A stretch of 64,000 bases of DNA, taken from contig NC_135153.1 in the NCBI RefSeq assembly GCF_050948215.1, positions 10,692,058-10,756,057 of the forward strand, given 5' to 3'. Every line of letters starts with the position of its first letter. The first letter of the stretch is position 1. A program made the translations under genes and the position numbers. Below, piece by piece: positions 24,002 through 36,283 of this stretch. The notes under the pieces are model-generated. The model was given only the letters and a program-made list of their open reading frames with translations, did not search any database and was not told where the DNA came from. This DNA comes from Halictus rubicundus. Taxonomy: Eukaryota > Arthropoda > Insecta > Hymenoptera > Halictidae.

Positions 24002-24237
24002 GGTATACCTTCGGGTGTGCCCCGAATCGCATACCTCCGTCTCTCCCCCCTAGGTGGGCAGGGAATGTTTAATGAGCAATTACCTCTGCGTTGAAAAAAA
24101 ACCCAAATAACAGAATTGTAAAAGGCTTTGTTACCTTTTTCATTGTTCCGACCAATTGCAATTTCTTCGGAACTGTTTTTCTCGCCGTCTGGCAAGCTAA
24201 TTTAGATTCTGAAGAAGAGTCGAATTCTAAGAAAGTT

Positions 24238-24446
24238 ATTATCAGACTACGGAGTTTATGGATTCGTGACAAACTTGAGTAAAAGAAACGGAAAACAGTA
24301 AAAGCATTGGAACCATTTAAAACTGTTATCACGTTAATTTTGATGTATTAACTCTATTAGTAAAGGAAATCCATTTCTATTTTGCTCCAGTTTGTTGCAA
24401 TTGAGATTTGTATTTCGCATAAAGATTCGCAGTCTACTTATCACTA
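24238..24446. mobile_element. Family A MITE
   Basis: Inverted ends CAGACTACGGAGTTTATGG and GCATAAAGATTCGCAGTCTA. The interior includes the TTGCTCCAGTTTGTTGCA word shared with the copy at 33861-34053. Confidence 0.7.
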
Positions 24447-26398
24447 AAGGGTGTTCGATCAATCGCTCCGGCGGCGACAGCGTCCAGGAAAATAGCGCGC
24501 GCGTGCATGCTAACGATGCTAATGGGCTCAAAGTTATAATTGTATAGAATCGTACTCACATCGAGGAAAACGCCGCGGTGGACGGTAGCGTCGCGTCGTT
24601 AGCCTCGCGCGGAATCGAGAACTCAGAAGTTACAAAGTCGACACATTCGGAGGCCGTTCTCCCATTCGGATCGGAGCCAATCGGTTCGGATCGGATCGGA
24701 TCGAGTTCCTTTTTCTGCCTCGATATCCATTAACCTCGACGAATGCAAATGGTCGCCGAGCAAAGGCCAGGCTCTCCCGTTCTTCGAGCCATTCTAATCC
24801 AAAGCGAAAGTCTCTCCCGTCTCTTTCTTCCTATCTTTCTTTCTTCCTTTCCTTCCGTCTCTGTTCGATCGTGACGGTTCGAAAGTTCGGGAAAATCAAC
24901 GACTTCAAGGGCTATTTTCACCCTTCCAACGTGGATAAAAAAGATATTAAACAATAAAAGAAAATATTTTTCCGATAACTTACTCTCACGGAAATTTCAT
25001 CAAAATCGGAGTGTCCAGATTCGATGCGTCCCCCCTTGTCAGTATTTAATGATAAATCAAATTTAAAGATCTTGTGATAAATCGCATAAATCGCATCGCA
25101 AACACCTTGGATGACATTTCCAAAATAACGAAACACAAATGAAATACAAATTCCCGTTGTACGACTGCTCCCGAATTTGGGTGCACACCATTTTCTCACC
25201 GAGTGTCGCAATTTAGGAAAGGGTAAGACCAGAAAAAAAAATAGAAAGTCGAAAAATACAGAGCATCCTAGGGGCCCGATTCTGTTTGACCTGATCGCGT
25301 TCGTGTTCGCGTTGCCGCGTGCACGCTGTTCGACGTTTATTTGAATTTTCGCGGCAGCCCGTTGCACGGGTCTGTCGGATGAATTTGCATAAATTTGCAC
25401 ACGGTTCGCAGTTTATTTAATTGGCGGTCGGTGTTTGTATGGAAAATTTTCGTTACATAAAGGGCTTGTCGGTTGTTCTGACGTCGAGTCCGTTTTTATT
25501 TATTATCCGGCGATTCTAGTAGTTGCCGTTTCTTCTGTAGAGCGCGCGCGCGCTCACGCTCGTGTCCGTGTGTTCGCGTTTCTTCTGCCGTGAACACGGC
25601 CGACCGTCTCCGCCTGGTACGAGCTAATCAGAACTCGTTACGTAAAAGACACGCGGAGAAGTTGATTTTCCACTCGGCGGCGCGCAAGAGAGACTCTTGA
25701 AACGCGGTTTCGGGGACGATCGACGATCCCGTCGATCTCGGCGATCGGTTTGGCAACGCGGTCGGATCGGATCGGATCGATCCGCGCGCGTCCATGGTCC
25801 AGTTACCGAAAGATCGTCGACCGTCCGTGAACCGATTCGAAATCGCGTAAACTCGCCGCCTATCAGAATGCGTCGCGTGTTTCTATAGCCTTCTCAAAAT
25901 CCAACTTGTAGACTTCATACCATGTCTCCAGACCACACTGTAGTATGGGACAGGATAAACAATCGACCGGTTAGTCCGTAATAAAACGACTACAAAGACT
26001 CGTACATCGATTTTTAAGCTGTCGTTGTAAAGTGAAAGCTTCAATCTACAAATCTATAGTGGTTTCGGTCACGGAAAAAAATTCTAAAAGATTTCACAGA
26101 CGCTTGAATGTATGGTGTTTTCGAGAAAAACAATATCTTGCTACGAAATGATCTTCTGAATTTAGAATGATAACAGTTTCACCCTTGACGGCCCGGAAGT
26201 ATTTCAAGTTTACTCTTCCACCAGGTCCAAGCTATTTTTCATACGAAGATAAACCGTGGACTCGACATTTTTATATCAAGTACAGAAAGGAAAATATTTA
26301 TATTTTGGCGATAATTTATTAATATATATTCAGAGTAGTAGGATAACAAGACTAATATAGGCGGCATTGGACCCAGTACGTTAAAGTGCCGTGCCGCT
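24447..26398. other. Noncoding stretch
   Basis: No gene supported. It holds GGATC pentamer runs near 24663-24709 and 25763-25780. The sequence is AT-rich from 25900 to 26398 without recognisable element ends. Confidence 0.45.
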
Positions 26399-26400
26399 TA

Positions 26401-26833
26401 CAGTGACTCCCACTAAGATTCGGACGCTTTTAAAAATCGTATATTTTTGTTTTAATATTCGACCATACCACTTGGATTTTTTTGAAAGAAGTTAGCTCCA
26501 TACAGTGAACGAACATTTCACAAAAATTGCAATTGGTCGAAATTGCAGAGAAAATACCGAAAGTTGTATTTTGCAACTTTTTTATGTGGACTTACATTGA
26601 AAATGTGGAAAGTACGAATTTAAAATTTTTAATATGCATAGAAAAGTTGTAAAATACAACTTTTAGTACTTTCCCTGCAATTTCGACCAATCGCAATTTT
26701 AATCAAGCGTTTTTTTTCACGTTATGTAGCGAACCAATTGTTCTAACTTCTAAAAAAAATTCAAGTAGTATAGTCCAATATTGACAAAGTTATGCGATTT
26801 TTAAGAGCGGCCGAATGTTAGTGGGACTCACTG
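26401..26833. mobile_element. TA-type MITE, family J (copy 1)
   Basis: TIRs CAGTGACTCCCACTAAGATT and, inverted, CAGTGAGTCCCACTAACATT, with TA at each border. The arms are complementary for over 100 bp (GTTGTATTTTGCAACTTTT versus AAAAGTTGTAAAATACAAC). A longer relative is at 46990-47673. Near-identical GCGGCATTGG words flank it on both sides (26361 and 26839). Confidence 0.85.
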
Positions 26834-28401
26834 TATATGGCGGCATTGGTCCGTTGAGGGTTAATGCAATTTTTCGGGAATCGGGTATTCAGTGTTCGAA
26901 TACATCTTGGATGTACGTTTCAAATAAAATGAAAAATATTTTCCGGAATCCTTAACGGTGAAAAGGCGAACGAATTCGCATAAGAGAAGACTGGTGCGCC
27001 TGCCGCCGTGCTGGTTCTCGGAGCAGCGGCGCGGAAACGATCGAACCTCCCCGCGGATCCGTTGCGAAACGGGTTGTTTTTCCTCCGGCGCGGCATCGGG
27101 ATCGTTGAATCGGATCGAGCCGGGATCGAGCGGGTGTCCACACAGGTGAATTCGAGCGTGAAGTCGGCAACAATGAGTGAAAGTCGCGGGCGAACGAGCG
27201 AGCGAGCGGGCGAAAGCAAACGCGAGGCAAACGGTGTCGTCGTCGCGCGTCGTTCGAACGGTGAACGTTTTACGCTCGTATCTGCGATCTTCGTGCTTTT
27301 CCTGTTGCTGTCTGCTTCCGGAACAGCCGCGGCTCTCGCGACGATGTCGTGTGCGATCGTTCGAACGGAAATCGAGAGTGAGCGCGTTCCGTTCCGCGCG
27401 GTTCCTGCGCTCGATTATGTTTCGCGCGCGTTGGCTCCGTTTGCTTTCCAAAAATCGCCGCCCCTGCTCCGAGGGCAAATAATTCCTTTCGACCGAGACC
27501 GAGTAGAACTTCAGAGATTGTAAGCTATGACAATGTCTTATGTAATATTAATAACAGATACTCGTAGAGCTAAATGGATCCCTGTATCCCTGGTTTGAGG
27601 AGGTTGATAAATAGAACAGAGAAAAGAAACGGGTTCCTTGGTCTCGGACGAATCCGTCGTACCAACGAGGTAAACGCGGCGGACTGACTCATCGGCCGCG
27701 AGAGAATAGGTTAATCGTCGGGCACGGTCATCGAAATGACGTGTTTCGAAAGATTCCGAAACTCACGGTGGATCCGCCCCCGCGAGGCTGCCGTTAAGGC
27801 CTAGCCGACATCCTCCGCGACATCCTCCTCGTATGGAACGGTTCGTCCTCGCTTGTCTCGGTCCGTGTAGCCCACGTCGCTACGTGTCCATCGAGAGGTA
27901 AATAGGGTGGGGTGTGTGTAGCCATTCGTTCGTTCGTGCGTGCGTGCGTTCGTTCGTGCTGGTCGGTTTCGTCGCGAACATCCGAGCGAGTCCGCCAGTC
28001 AACCTGAAACCGGGAGCAACCGCGAGACAACACCGTTCTGCGTCTCCTCGATCCGCGCGCGCACTCGCGCGATATCTCGTGGCTCCGAAAGCCTTTCGCC
28101 AGCCGAGGACAAAAAAATCGCCTTCGGTACCGGGGCCACGGCATCCTCCGATTTCCAAATCTTCGAGAACGCTAGCCAATCGCGACCCACGCTCTACGTT
28201 CCCAAACGAGTTCCTCTAATTGGTCTCCGGGTCTCCCGGCTAGCGAACGGATTTTAGAAAAACGCTGGAACAGTCCTCTTTGGTTCCGAGGTGTGCCACA
28301 GTGCGCGAAACAAATCTCAAAGGAACGGCTGGTTTTCGAAAGTGTTCTAAAGGAACGTAATCGGTTGCGCACGATATTGTCGAAGCAACTGGCGATTTTC
28401 C
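26834..28401. other. Noncoding GC-rich stretch
   Basis: No gene supported. Several overlapping open frames on both strands lack domains. A CGTTCGTGCGTG tetramer-like patch lies at 27926-27957. Confidence 0.45.
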
Positions 28402-29168
28402 AATCCAAAGGATTCCCAGAGGATTTCCATAGGATTCGCAGAGGATTTCCATAGGATTCACAGAGGATTCCCAAAGAATTCCCAGAGGATTACCAGAGGA
28501 TTCCCAAGGGTTTCCCAGAGGATTTCCATAGGATTCCCAGAGGATTCCCAGAGGATTCCCAGAGGATTCCCAGAGGATTCCCAAGGGATTCCCAGAGGAT
28601 TCCCAAGGGATTCCCAGAGGATTTCCATAGGATTCTCAGAGGATTCCCAGAAGATTCCCAAGGGATTCCCAGAGGATTCCCAGAGGATTCCCATAGGATT
28701 CCCAGAGGATTCCCAAGGGATTCCCAGAGGATTTCCATAGGATTCTCAGAGGATTCCCAGAAGATTCCCAAGGGATTCCCAGAGGATTCCCAGAGGATTC
28801 CCAGAGGATTTCCATAGGATTCCCAAAGGATTTCCAGAAGATTTCTAAAGGATTCGCAGAGGATTCCCAAAAGTTTCTCCAGAGGATTTCCATAGGATTT
28901 CCATAGGATTCCCAGAGGATTCCCAAAGGCTTCTCAGAGGATTCCCAGAGGATTTCCAAAAGATTCGCAGAGGATTCCCAAAAGTTTATCCAGAGGATTT
29001 CCATAGGATTTCCATAGGATTCCCAAAGGCTTCTCAGAGGATTCCCAGAGGATTTCCAAAAGATTCGCAGAAGATGCCCAAAGGATTCCCAGAGGGTTTC
29101 CAAAGAATTCGCAGAGGACTCCCAAAGGTTTCCCAGAGGATTTCCATAGGATTCGCAGAGGGTCTCAT
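28402..29168. repeat. 11-bp minisatellite with higher-order structure
   Basis: About 70 tandem copies of an 11-bp unit, GGATTCCCAGA and variants such as GGATTTCCATA and GGATTCCCAAG. Blocks of about ten units recur nearly unchanged at 28606-28700 and 28718-28810, showing a higher-order repeat. Eleven is prime to three, so the array is stop-free over long distances and encodes an 11-residue repeat (WESSGNPLGIL) on the minus strand. I regard that protein as an artefact. Confidence 0.95.
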
Positions 29169-32100
29169 CCTGAGTCGAAGCAAGCAACGATTAACTGTTC
29201 GACTGCGGAGCGGCCGGAAACGAAACTTGCCAATCGAGTCGCGCAACGGATTCAACATCGCAATACGCGGTATATAAAATAGTGTTATAAACAATGCTAC
29301 GCGTATCGGCGCTGCTCTTACCGAGAAAACGTCTCTCGGGGTTAAAACATTTCTCGAAAGGTTAATTGCGTTGACGTCAAAATTGTCGCGGAAAAACGGA
29401 GACACCGAAGGTTGCTCGCGCACCGTGAAAAGTGCTCGCGTATCGGATGGAAAGCGAGGCGAGGCGAGGCGAGGCGAGGCGAGGCGAGTTTTAACATCGA
29501 AACCGCGACGGCGGAACGAGGCGGTGCGGTGCGGTGGGCCGGCTCTCGTCGGTGCACCGGTGAAATCGAAGATGCGGCGAAAGCTCGATTCGAAGTTCAA
29601 AGGATAGAAAAGACAAGACCGCGACTGGCCCGACGTTTGCCTCCTAGCCGGTGCTCGTTGGCCGACTTGGCCTCTCTATCGAGCGTTTTGCTCTCGCGTT
29701 ACACCCGTGGAAAGTCAAAGTGAGGGAAGGGAAGGACAGAGGTGGTCGTCGCGACTTTCACGCCGTCGCTGTTTCTGCTCGATCGCGTTACGAGCGTAAT
29801 CGTGGCGCGTTGCGCGACCGTCGTGCCTCGAGCCTCTACCTTCGCGCGCCGCTCCGTGCTTCTGTCTACTGTTCACCGTGTATCGTGTACCGTGTACGCC
29901 GTGTACGGTGTCTACTCTGTTCTGTGTCGGTGAAACGCCCTGCGAACGGTATTCTTCGATCTGTGCGACCTCGGACTCGTACGATTTCCCGCGACAAAGA
30001 TCGCCGTCGTACGCGGACGCTTCGACACCATTCGTTCGCTGAGTCGTAGCGATGATTGCCGAGCTGAAAACGATCGGCGCGGCGTTCGTTCGCGAGCCGG
30101 TCGAAAGGTGCGCGAAAGTTCCTAGACGGATCTAGGGGTTCCAGTGTCGAGGTCAGACATGCCAGTGGATCGTTCCGGCTCGCGCCGGCCAGCGGGCCCA
30201 GCTGATAAACCAGGGCTACATTTTTCGGGAGAAATCGCGGCGAGTTGGCCCGCGACAAAGTCGATTCGCCTCGGCCCGACACGGCCCGCTTCTTATTATT
30301 CCACGGAGCCGTGACTCTCTTCTAGGAAACCGGGTTGCAATTTTAAAACACGCTCGGCGAGGCACAACTAACTCCAGAGCCGGACCGTTTGGTATCGATT
30401 ATCGATTATCGAACGGAGTGCCGCTGCCCGACGACGCGACGACTCGAACACGGAGGAACGGAGGACGATTGGGACGCGATCGAACGTCGTCGAGGAGAAA
30501 GAAGAAGAGAATCGAGGAATCGAAGACAATCGACGACGCGCGACGTCGGAAGCGGCCGGTGCGCCGTGGAAAATAGTCCAAGGATCACGATCGTCGTTCG
30601 ACGTCTATATCGATATGATAATTCCGCTTATTATATTCGCGGCTCGTGCGTCACGGAGATTCGTTGGTGTGACGGCGCACGGCTCGCGTCGATTCAGAGG
30701 AGGCCGTCCGTCGCGATGCGACACGGACAAATCTAATTAGTCGACACCGACCGTCAAACGACGCGAAATTCCTCCTCGCAACCGACGTCGAACGGTTGCA
30801 TCGTCGCTCTCCGGTGTTCTGTGTGCACGATTCGTGATCGGTGATCGACGCGCAAGTTTTACAGTGACTCCGTGGTGCGCGAAACGATCGAGGATTTTTC
30901 ACATCAAGTCCGCGTGGATCGGTGATCGTCCGACCCGACAAGGGATCGACGCGCACGATCATTTTGGGAGGGTCGAAAACGCGTTCTGAGGATTTTCTAG
31001 AATCTCTAGGGAGTTTTTCGGACGCGCGAAACATTGAAAGGTAAAACGTAGAATCGTCGCATTCGCGCCGGGATGACTCACCTATGTGTGTTTAGATTGT
31101 TCAAACGAGTGGATACAATATTATCTAGAAATATGCTGCAATGGAAGTTTCAAGAGTTGGATACGGCGAATTGGTTAAAAATTCATGTAGTTCTTTGGAA
31201 GACCGCGGCTTGGCGAAGTCCTGCAAATTCGCCTAGCAACCGTGTCGGTAATCACCCGGCGCGAATATGTTAACGCGACTATACCCGCGACGAAATATCC
31301 GACGATTTTGAACGAGGATCGTAGAAATATTTGATCGTTCTTAGGGATTTGTTCTCGCGCGAGTCGAGTGAGAAGCATCCGGTAGTTAGACATCGAAAAT
31401 ATTCGGTGGACTTTGTGACCGTTCTCTTCCGAGGAGTTTCGATCGCGCAACGAGTTTGAAATACCCGACGCTTTTAGGTTGATGGACAAGGAGAATCGGC
31501 GCGCGTTCGTCGCATGACATGTCTATTTTAAAATCGTTCCCGTTGTCACGATGCGACGCGTGACCGTCCTTTTTTTCGGCCGAATCGCAGCAAGCGGAGG
31601 TCTCGCGTCGTCATCGACGGGACGTGTAATTAGCGCGGTAATTGCACGGTATCGAGCGCCGGGGGAGTATTTTTGCCAGCGGGAATCACGGCTCTCGACG
31701 TCGGGGAACGCGAACGTTTGTTTAGAATCCGGTGAAATTCCAGCGAGCCGCGCGTGCAACGCGTGCCGCGCGGTGCCGCGTGCCGAAATCGTCAACAGGC
31801 GTTTCTCTCTGTCGCAAATAAACCTCTCCCGGTCGGGCGCTCGTCGTTTCGCAATCGGCGAGCGCCGATCGCCGAGTCACGTTCCGTTGCTTGGTTCGTC
31901 GCGAGAAAAGAATAGCGGGCTCGACGAAATTCCGACCGGCCGAGAAAAAACGCACGAAAGTTTCCGCGACTTTCGAATCCGTCTTTTAATTAGCCCACGC
32001 ACGCTCGATCCGATTTTCGATTTCGCGCGGAAAATCGCGATCGTTGGGCTCGACAGAAATTAGAGATATTCGGAGACGCCATGGTCTATCGTTGAAACCG

Positions 32101-33540
32101 TTAACTTCCCAATGTCTGTCCTTCGAATCGGTCGAACCGATATTCCCTCGGTTGCTAAGGAAATCTTCTTTGTCATGACGCGCCACGAGCAGACCTTGAC
32201 TCGGTGTGAGTAAAAGGAAACCGAGCACGTTGCACGTTTGCTCTTCGAACATTATGTTGGCCGGAAGCGATGCGGGTCTGATCGGTTATTGGGTACACAT
32301 AATTTTGTTATTGGTCGGGGCGACAAACGTCGGCGAATCGAATTATGAACGGGAAAGGTCTTCCCTCGTCCCGGCTGGTTTCTTTGCGATAATGCGCGGT
32401 AGTGGTCGAACGTTCGGAACGGCGGACAGCTCACGACCGATAAAACTATAGACGAATCGTCGCGTTATCTTGGCGTAGAGGTTGGCTTCTACGCGCCGTG
32501 TTCGCGCTAAAAGGCAGCGCTCGACGACAGGCGCATTATCGATAGCCGAACGCGATAACTATGTTAACAGCCGGTCTGTACGCGGTAGCGAACACACGGC
32601 AACCGAGCGACCGAACAGCGCAGTAGTATGGATAGCGTCGACGGTACCGTTACCTGTGCAGTACCGTTCGCGAAGCGGGTGTCCCGCGACGCGTTCCCTG
32701 CGATGCACCTCCGTTTTCGTCGATCGAGCTGGTTCGCAGCGAATTCGATCAGGTTCGTTGGTTCGTCTTGACCAGGCGACGAGCTCTCTTCGCTCCGAAT
32801 TGCCCCCAGGGGCAAACTTCCGTGGCGGAACGACGTTAAACGGAGCCGCGAGTGGGCGGGGCCTCGGCGACGCTCCGCGTGGGCCAATTCCTTCAGCTAT
32901 GAACGTTTAGTCGTGCCAGGGCAGTCTCTTTTCTCGACCTCGACCTCGACCTCGACCTCGACACGGACCGTTTCCGACGAAAAATTTCAATTCGAAACGC
33001 GGCCGCAAACGTTACACGGCAACGAGAAATTGCGTCGGTAGCCTGTGTGACGCCATCTTCCTCGTTTTCCTTGGGAAAACGGTCCCCGGCACAATGGAGG
33101 AGAGAACAATCGGGCTCTCGTACTTTCGTTTTGAGCGTTATTGCGCGCGATCGTTTACCGCTGAAACGCATAGCTTCCTGCCAGCCATTTCCATGATTAT
33201 TGTAGGTCGGCCTGTATATTTGCCTCGACTTTCGAATACCGGTTTCTCGGACCTAAACCGAGAGGTTTCAAGCTCCGGGCCAGTTCGGTTTAACTTCGAA
33301 TTCAATTCTGAGAGGTCGCCGCCGGTGAAACTTCATCTTTTCGTCCATTTTTCTCGTGGAAGACGCAACAAACATTGCCGGAGGTTACGTCTCGCAGGCT
33401 CCGCCTCTCTGTCCCTACCGTTTCGCGATGCGACCAATCGCGGAGCAGCAGCAAGCCGGAATAGCTGCTCCCGAACTGCTCGCCGTGTCCTCGGAGTGGC
33501 GCTCCGTAGATGGAACAATAAAATTTTTGCCCGAGTTTTG
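29169..33540. other. Noncoding GC-rich stretch
   Basis: No gene identified. Small tandem patches occur at 29456-29487 (GGCGA pentamers) and 32936-32961 (CTCGAC hexamers). The segment 30750-31040 resembles an insect 5' leader and ends in AAAG/GTAAAA at 31041, so it could be a noncoding first exon; there is no independent support. Confidence 0.4.
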
Positions 33541-34396
33541 TACAGTGAATTCCCGATATAAGTCCTTTGCGCGGTTCTGGCGAGAGACATTTAGACGAAA
33601 TCTGTGGTTCTCGCCGAACGTTGCATTTGAAATACACAGCGCACACTGGACATGTGACCCTCGCGTGTATATGTCCAAAACCTGGGACATACAGACAGGC
33701 AGGGACAAGAAGCTCGAGGACCACTATTAATCCGATTACGAAACTTCTTTATTTCTCATTAGTTTCTTATGAGACTTTCATCAACATATTCGTGGTATTT
33801 TTCTGATTAAAATGTAACCAAATACGATATCATTCCGATGATATTTATTTTTGTAATGAACAGGCTGCGGATTTTATGCATTTCTGACAAAAATGGGTAG
33901 GCGTATTTTAAAACAGTAAAAACATTAGAAAAATTTTACAATGCTGTCACATTATTTTCTATTAAACATATTAAGAAAGAAAGTAAATTTCTATTTCACT
34001 CCAGTTTGTTGCATTTCCATTGTTATTTTGCATAAAGATCCGCAGTCTAGTAATGAACGATGAAAGTTACTTTCCATTGCAATTACAGTAAGAGAAAATT
34101 AGTGTAAATACGATCCGAATTATATCGCGTTTGGTACCATTTTAATCAGAAAAATTGCCCAAATATATTGGTGAAAGTCTCATAAAAAAATAATTGATAA
34201 TAAAAAAGTTTTGTTATTGGATTAGTAGTGGTCTTCTGGGGTCTCACACCGATATACCCGATCGTGTTATGTTACACTCCTCGGCGGGGGCGGCTCCTCG
34301 AGCTTTCTGGCCCTTCACGTGCCCTCGGTGGTGTGGGTATTTCCAGGGACCTTTAAACGCGAGGCTTATAGGGACTTGTATCGGGAATTCACTGTT
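33541..34396. mobile_element. Long palindromic TA-type element, family G (copy 1)
   Basis: Ends TACAGTGAATTCCCGATATA and, inverted, ACAGTGAATTCCCGATACA. The arms stay complementary far inwards: GACCACTATTAATCC pairs with GGATTAGTAGTGGTC, and TATGAGACTTTCATC pairs with GGTGAAAGTCTCATA. The centre holds a family A MITE (33861-34053). Shorter family members lie at 37689-38730 and 41271-43001, each split by another transposon. Confidence 0.75.
33861..34053. mobile_element. Family A MITE nested in 33541-34396
   Basis: Inverted ends CAGGCTGCGGATTTTATGCA and GCATAAAGATCCGCAGTCTA, 193 bp, noncoding. Confidence 0.8.
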
Positions 34397-35547
34397 TTTC
34401 GTGGGGGCCTCGACGGGAATCGTTTCAGCGACAATTAACCGGGAAAAATGGCCGCGGTAACTCCTCGCAGGAGTGTTCGTGCCTCGTGCCTGGTGCCTCG
34501 TGCCTGGTGCATAGTGCCTGTAGCATAATGCCTCGTGCATCGTTCACCGTGACGGAGGAGAACATAAATAACCGCGAGAAGAATCTCGGGTTCGATCAGC
34601 TTAGATACCACGTCGCGGAATCGCTTAGACAAATGAGCCGATGACTCATCGTCCGCGCGAGTCTTCGAACCTCCCATAGTCAGTCGCGTTTTCGAAATAC
34701 TTGCGATCTCGGTCATCGTTTCATCGTTTCATCGTTGCATCGTTACATCGTTCCATCGATCGGACTCCCGAGCCGGCCTCGAGATACTTTCGACTCGCTT
34801 TTCACGCGGAATTACCCGCTTTCCCCTTTTCCCGCGCGTGTTTTATGCATTTACACGCGTCGAGACAAATCTCTCCGGAGCTTTCGAGTTTCGAGGGGGA
34901 AAAGAAAACGGAAAAAAAAAAGAAAAATAAACGGGCGTGCAGAGATCGTTGGCGATCGAGCCGCGCATCGATCGCGGTCGTTTCTCTGGCCGGTAATCGA
35001 GCTCGGCATAATGTTTGCCGCGCTCGAGTGGCCGTCGTTTCACGGCGAGATGTTTTTGGCAGAGTTCCCACCGCGGAAAACTCCGGCTCGCGTCCTGGAT
35101 AATCCTCGCTGGCCCGCGACGCACGGTTCGTCGTTGCTCGTTTTGCGAACCGAGTCGAGTTCGCATTATTAAACATGTACCTTTGTTCCGCGCGCGAACA
35201 AATCCGCCAGAAGAATGGCTAACGCTTCGTTGCGACCATATTTGCCGTTTGATCGCCGTCCTTGGCGGAACGTCCGCAATCGCGGCGGCATAGGATGATG
35301 CGAACACACGCGGACAGAAAGAGAGACAGGATTTAGACGGTCCATTTTGGGCGGTACGCTAAGCGCACTCACTGGCCCGTTTGTCGACGGTCTCGACAAC
35401 GCGCCGTTTTTCTTTTCCTTTTTCCACGACTCGCTTTCCATACGTCGAGAAACGAGACCGTCCACGGAAATTCAGTCTTCGCAAGCCGCCGCGCTTTGCG
35501 TCCAGAAAAGCTTTTCTCCTCGCGTTGTCTACACTGTTCGGGAACGC
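34397..35547. other. Noncoding stretch with short tandem words
   Basis: No gene supported. It contains GTGCCTCGTGCCTG-type repeats at 34478-34540 and CATCGTT octamer-like repeats at 34714-34760. Confidence 0.45.
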
Positions 35548-35555
35548 ATCGCCAC

Positions 35556-36275
35556 TAGGGGTGTGCGAGAACCCGAAATATCGGGTTCGAGACGGGTACC
35601 CGAAGATTTCGAGATTATCGAAAGTGGCGGGATTCCCTATTCCCTCGGGAAATCTCGAAATTTACGGAAACCCCGATTCCCTCGGGAAATCTCGAATTTT
35701 TCGGGAAATCCGATTCCTTCGAGAATCTCGAAATTTTCGGGAAACCCGATTCCCTCGGGAAATCTCGAAATTTTCGGGAAATCTCGAAATTTTCGGGAAA
35801 CCCGATTCCTTCGGGACATCTCAAAATTTTCGGGAAACCCGATTCCTTCAGGAAATCTCGAATTTTTCGGGAAACCCAATTCTTTCGGGAAATCTCGAAA
35901 TTTTCGTGAAATCCGATTCCTTCGAGAATCTCGAAATTTTCGGGAAACCAGATTCCCTCGGGAAATCTCGAAATTTTCGGGAAATCAGATTCCTTCGGGA
36001 AATCTCGAATTTTTCGGGAAATCTCGAAATTTTCGGGAAACCCGATTCTTTCGGGAAATCTCAAAATTTTCGGAAAACCCGATTCCCTCGGGAAATCTCG
36101 AATTTTTCGGGAAACCCGATTCCTTCGAGAATCTCGAAATTTTCGGGAAACCCGATTCCCTCGGGAAATCTCGAAATTTTCGGAAAATCCGATTTTTTCG
36201 GGAACACGACCCGACCTCTTCCCGACTCGCCCCGACGATCATGTTCCCGATACTTCGTGTTCTCGCACGTCCCTA
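35556..36275. mobile_element. hAT-type MITE with a minisatellite body
   Basis: Termini TAGGGGTGTGCGAGAAC and, inverted, TAGGGACGTGCGAGAAC match at 26 of 30 positions over the terminal 30 bp. Flanks ATCGCCAC (35548-35555) and ATCGCCAT (36276-36283) form an 8-bp target duplication with one difference. TAGGG-type ends plus 8-bp duplications indicate hAT. Nearly the whole interior is a 37-bp minisatellite. No transposase is present. Confidence 0.9.
35631..36203. repeat. 37-bp minisatellite inside a hAT MITE
   Basis: Units of the form CGATTCCCTCGGGAAATC followed by TCGAAATTTTCGGGAAACC, with T/C variants and occasional half units. Each half is itself partly palindromic (TCGGGAAATCTCGAAATTT). Long open frames on both strands (up to 455 codons) are repeat artefacts. 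Confidence 0.95.
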
Positions 36276-36283
36276 ATCGCCAT

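Noticed and set aside
28240..29600. Minus-strand open frames with MGILWESSGNPLGILWESS-type repeats
   Set aside because: Explained by an 11-bp tandem repeat without stops in any phase; several frames are open at once.
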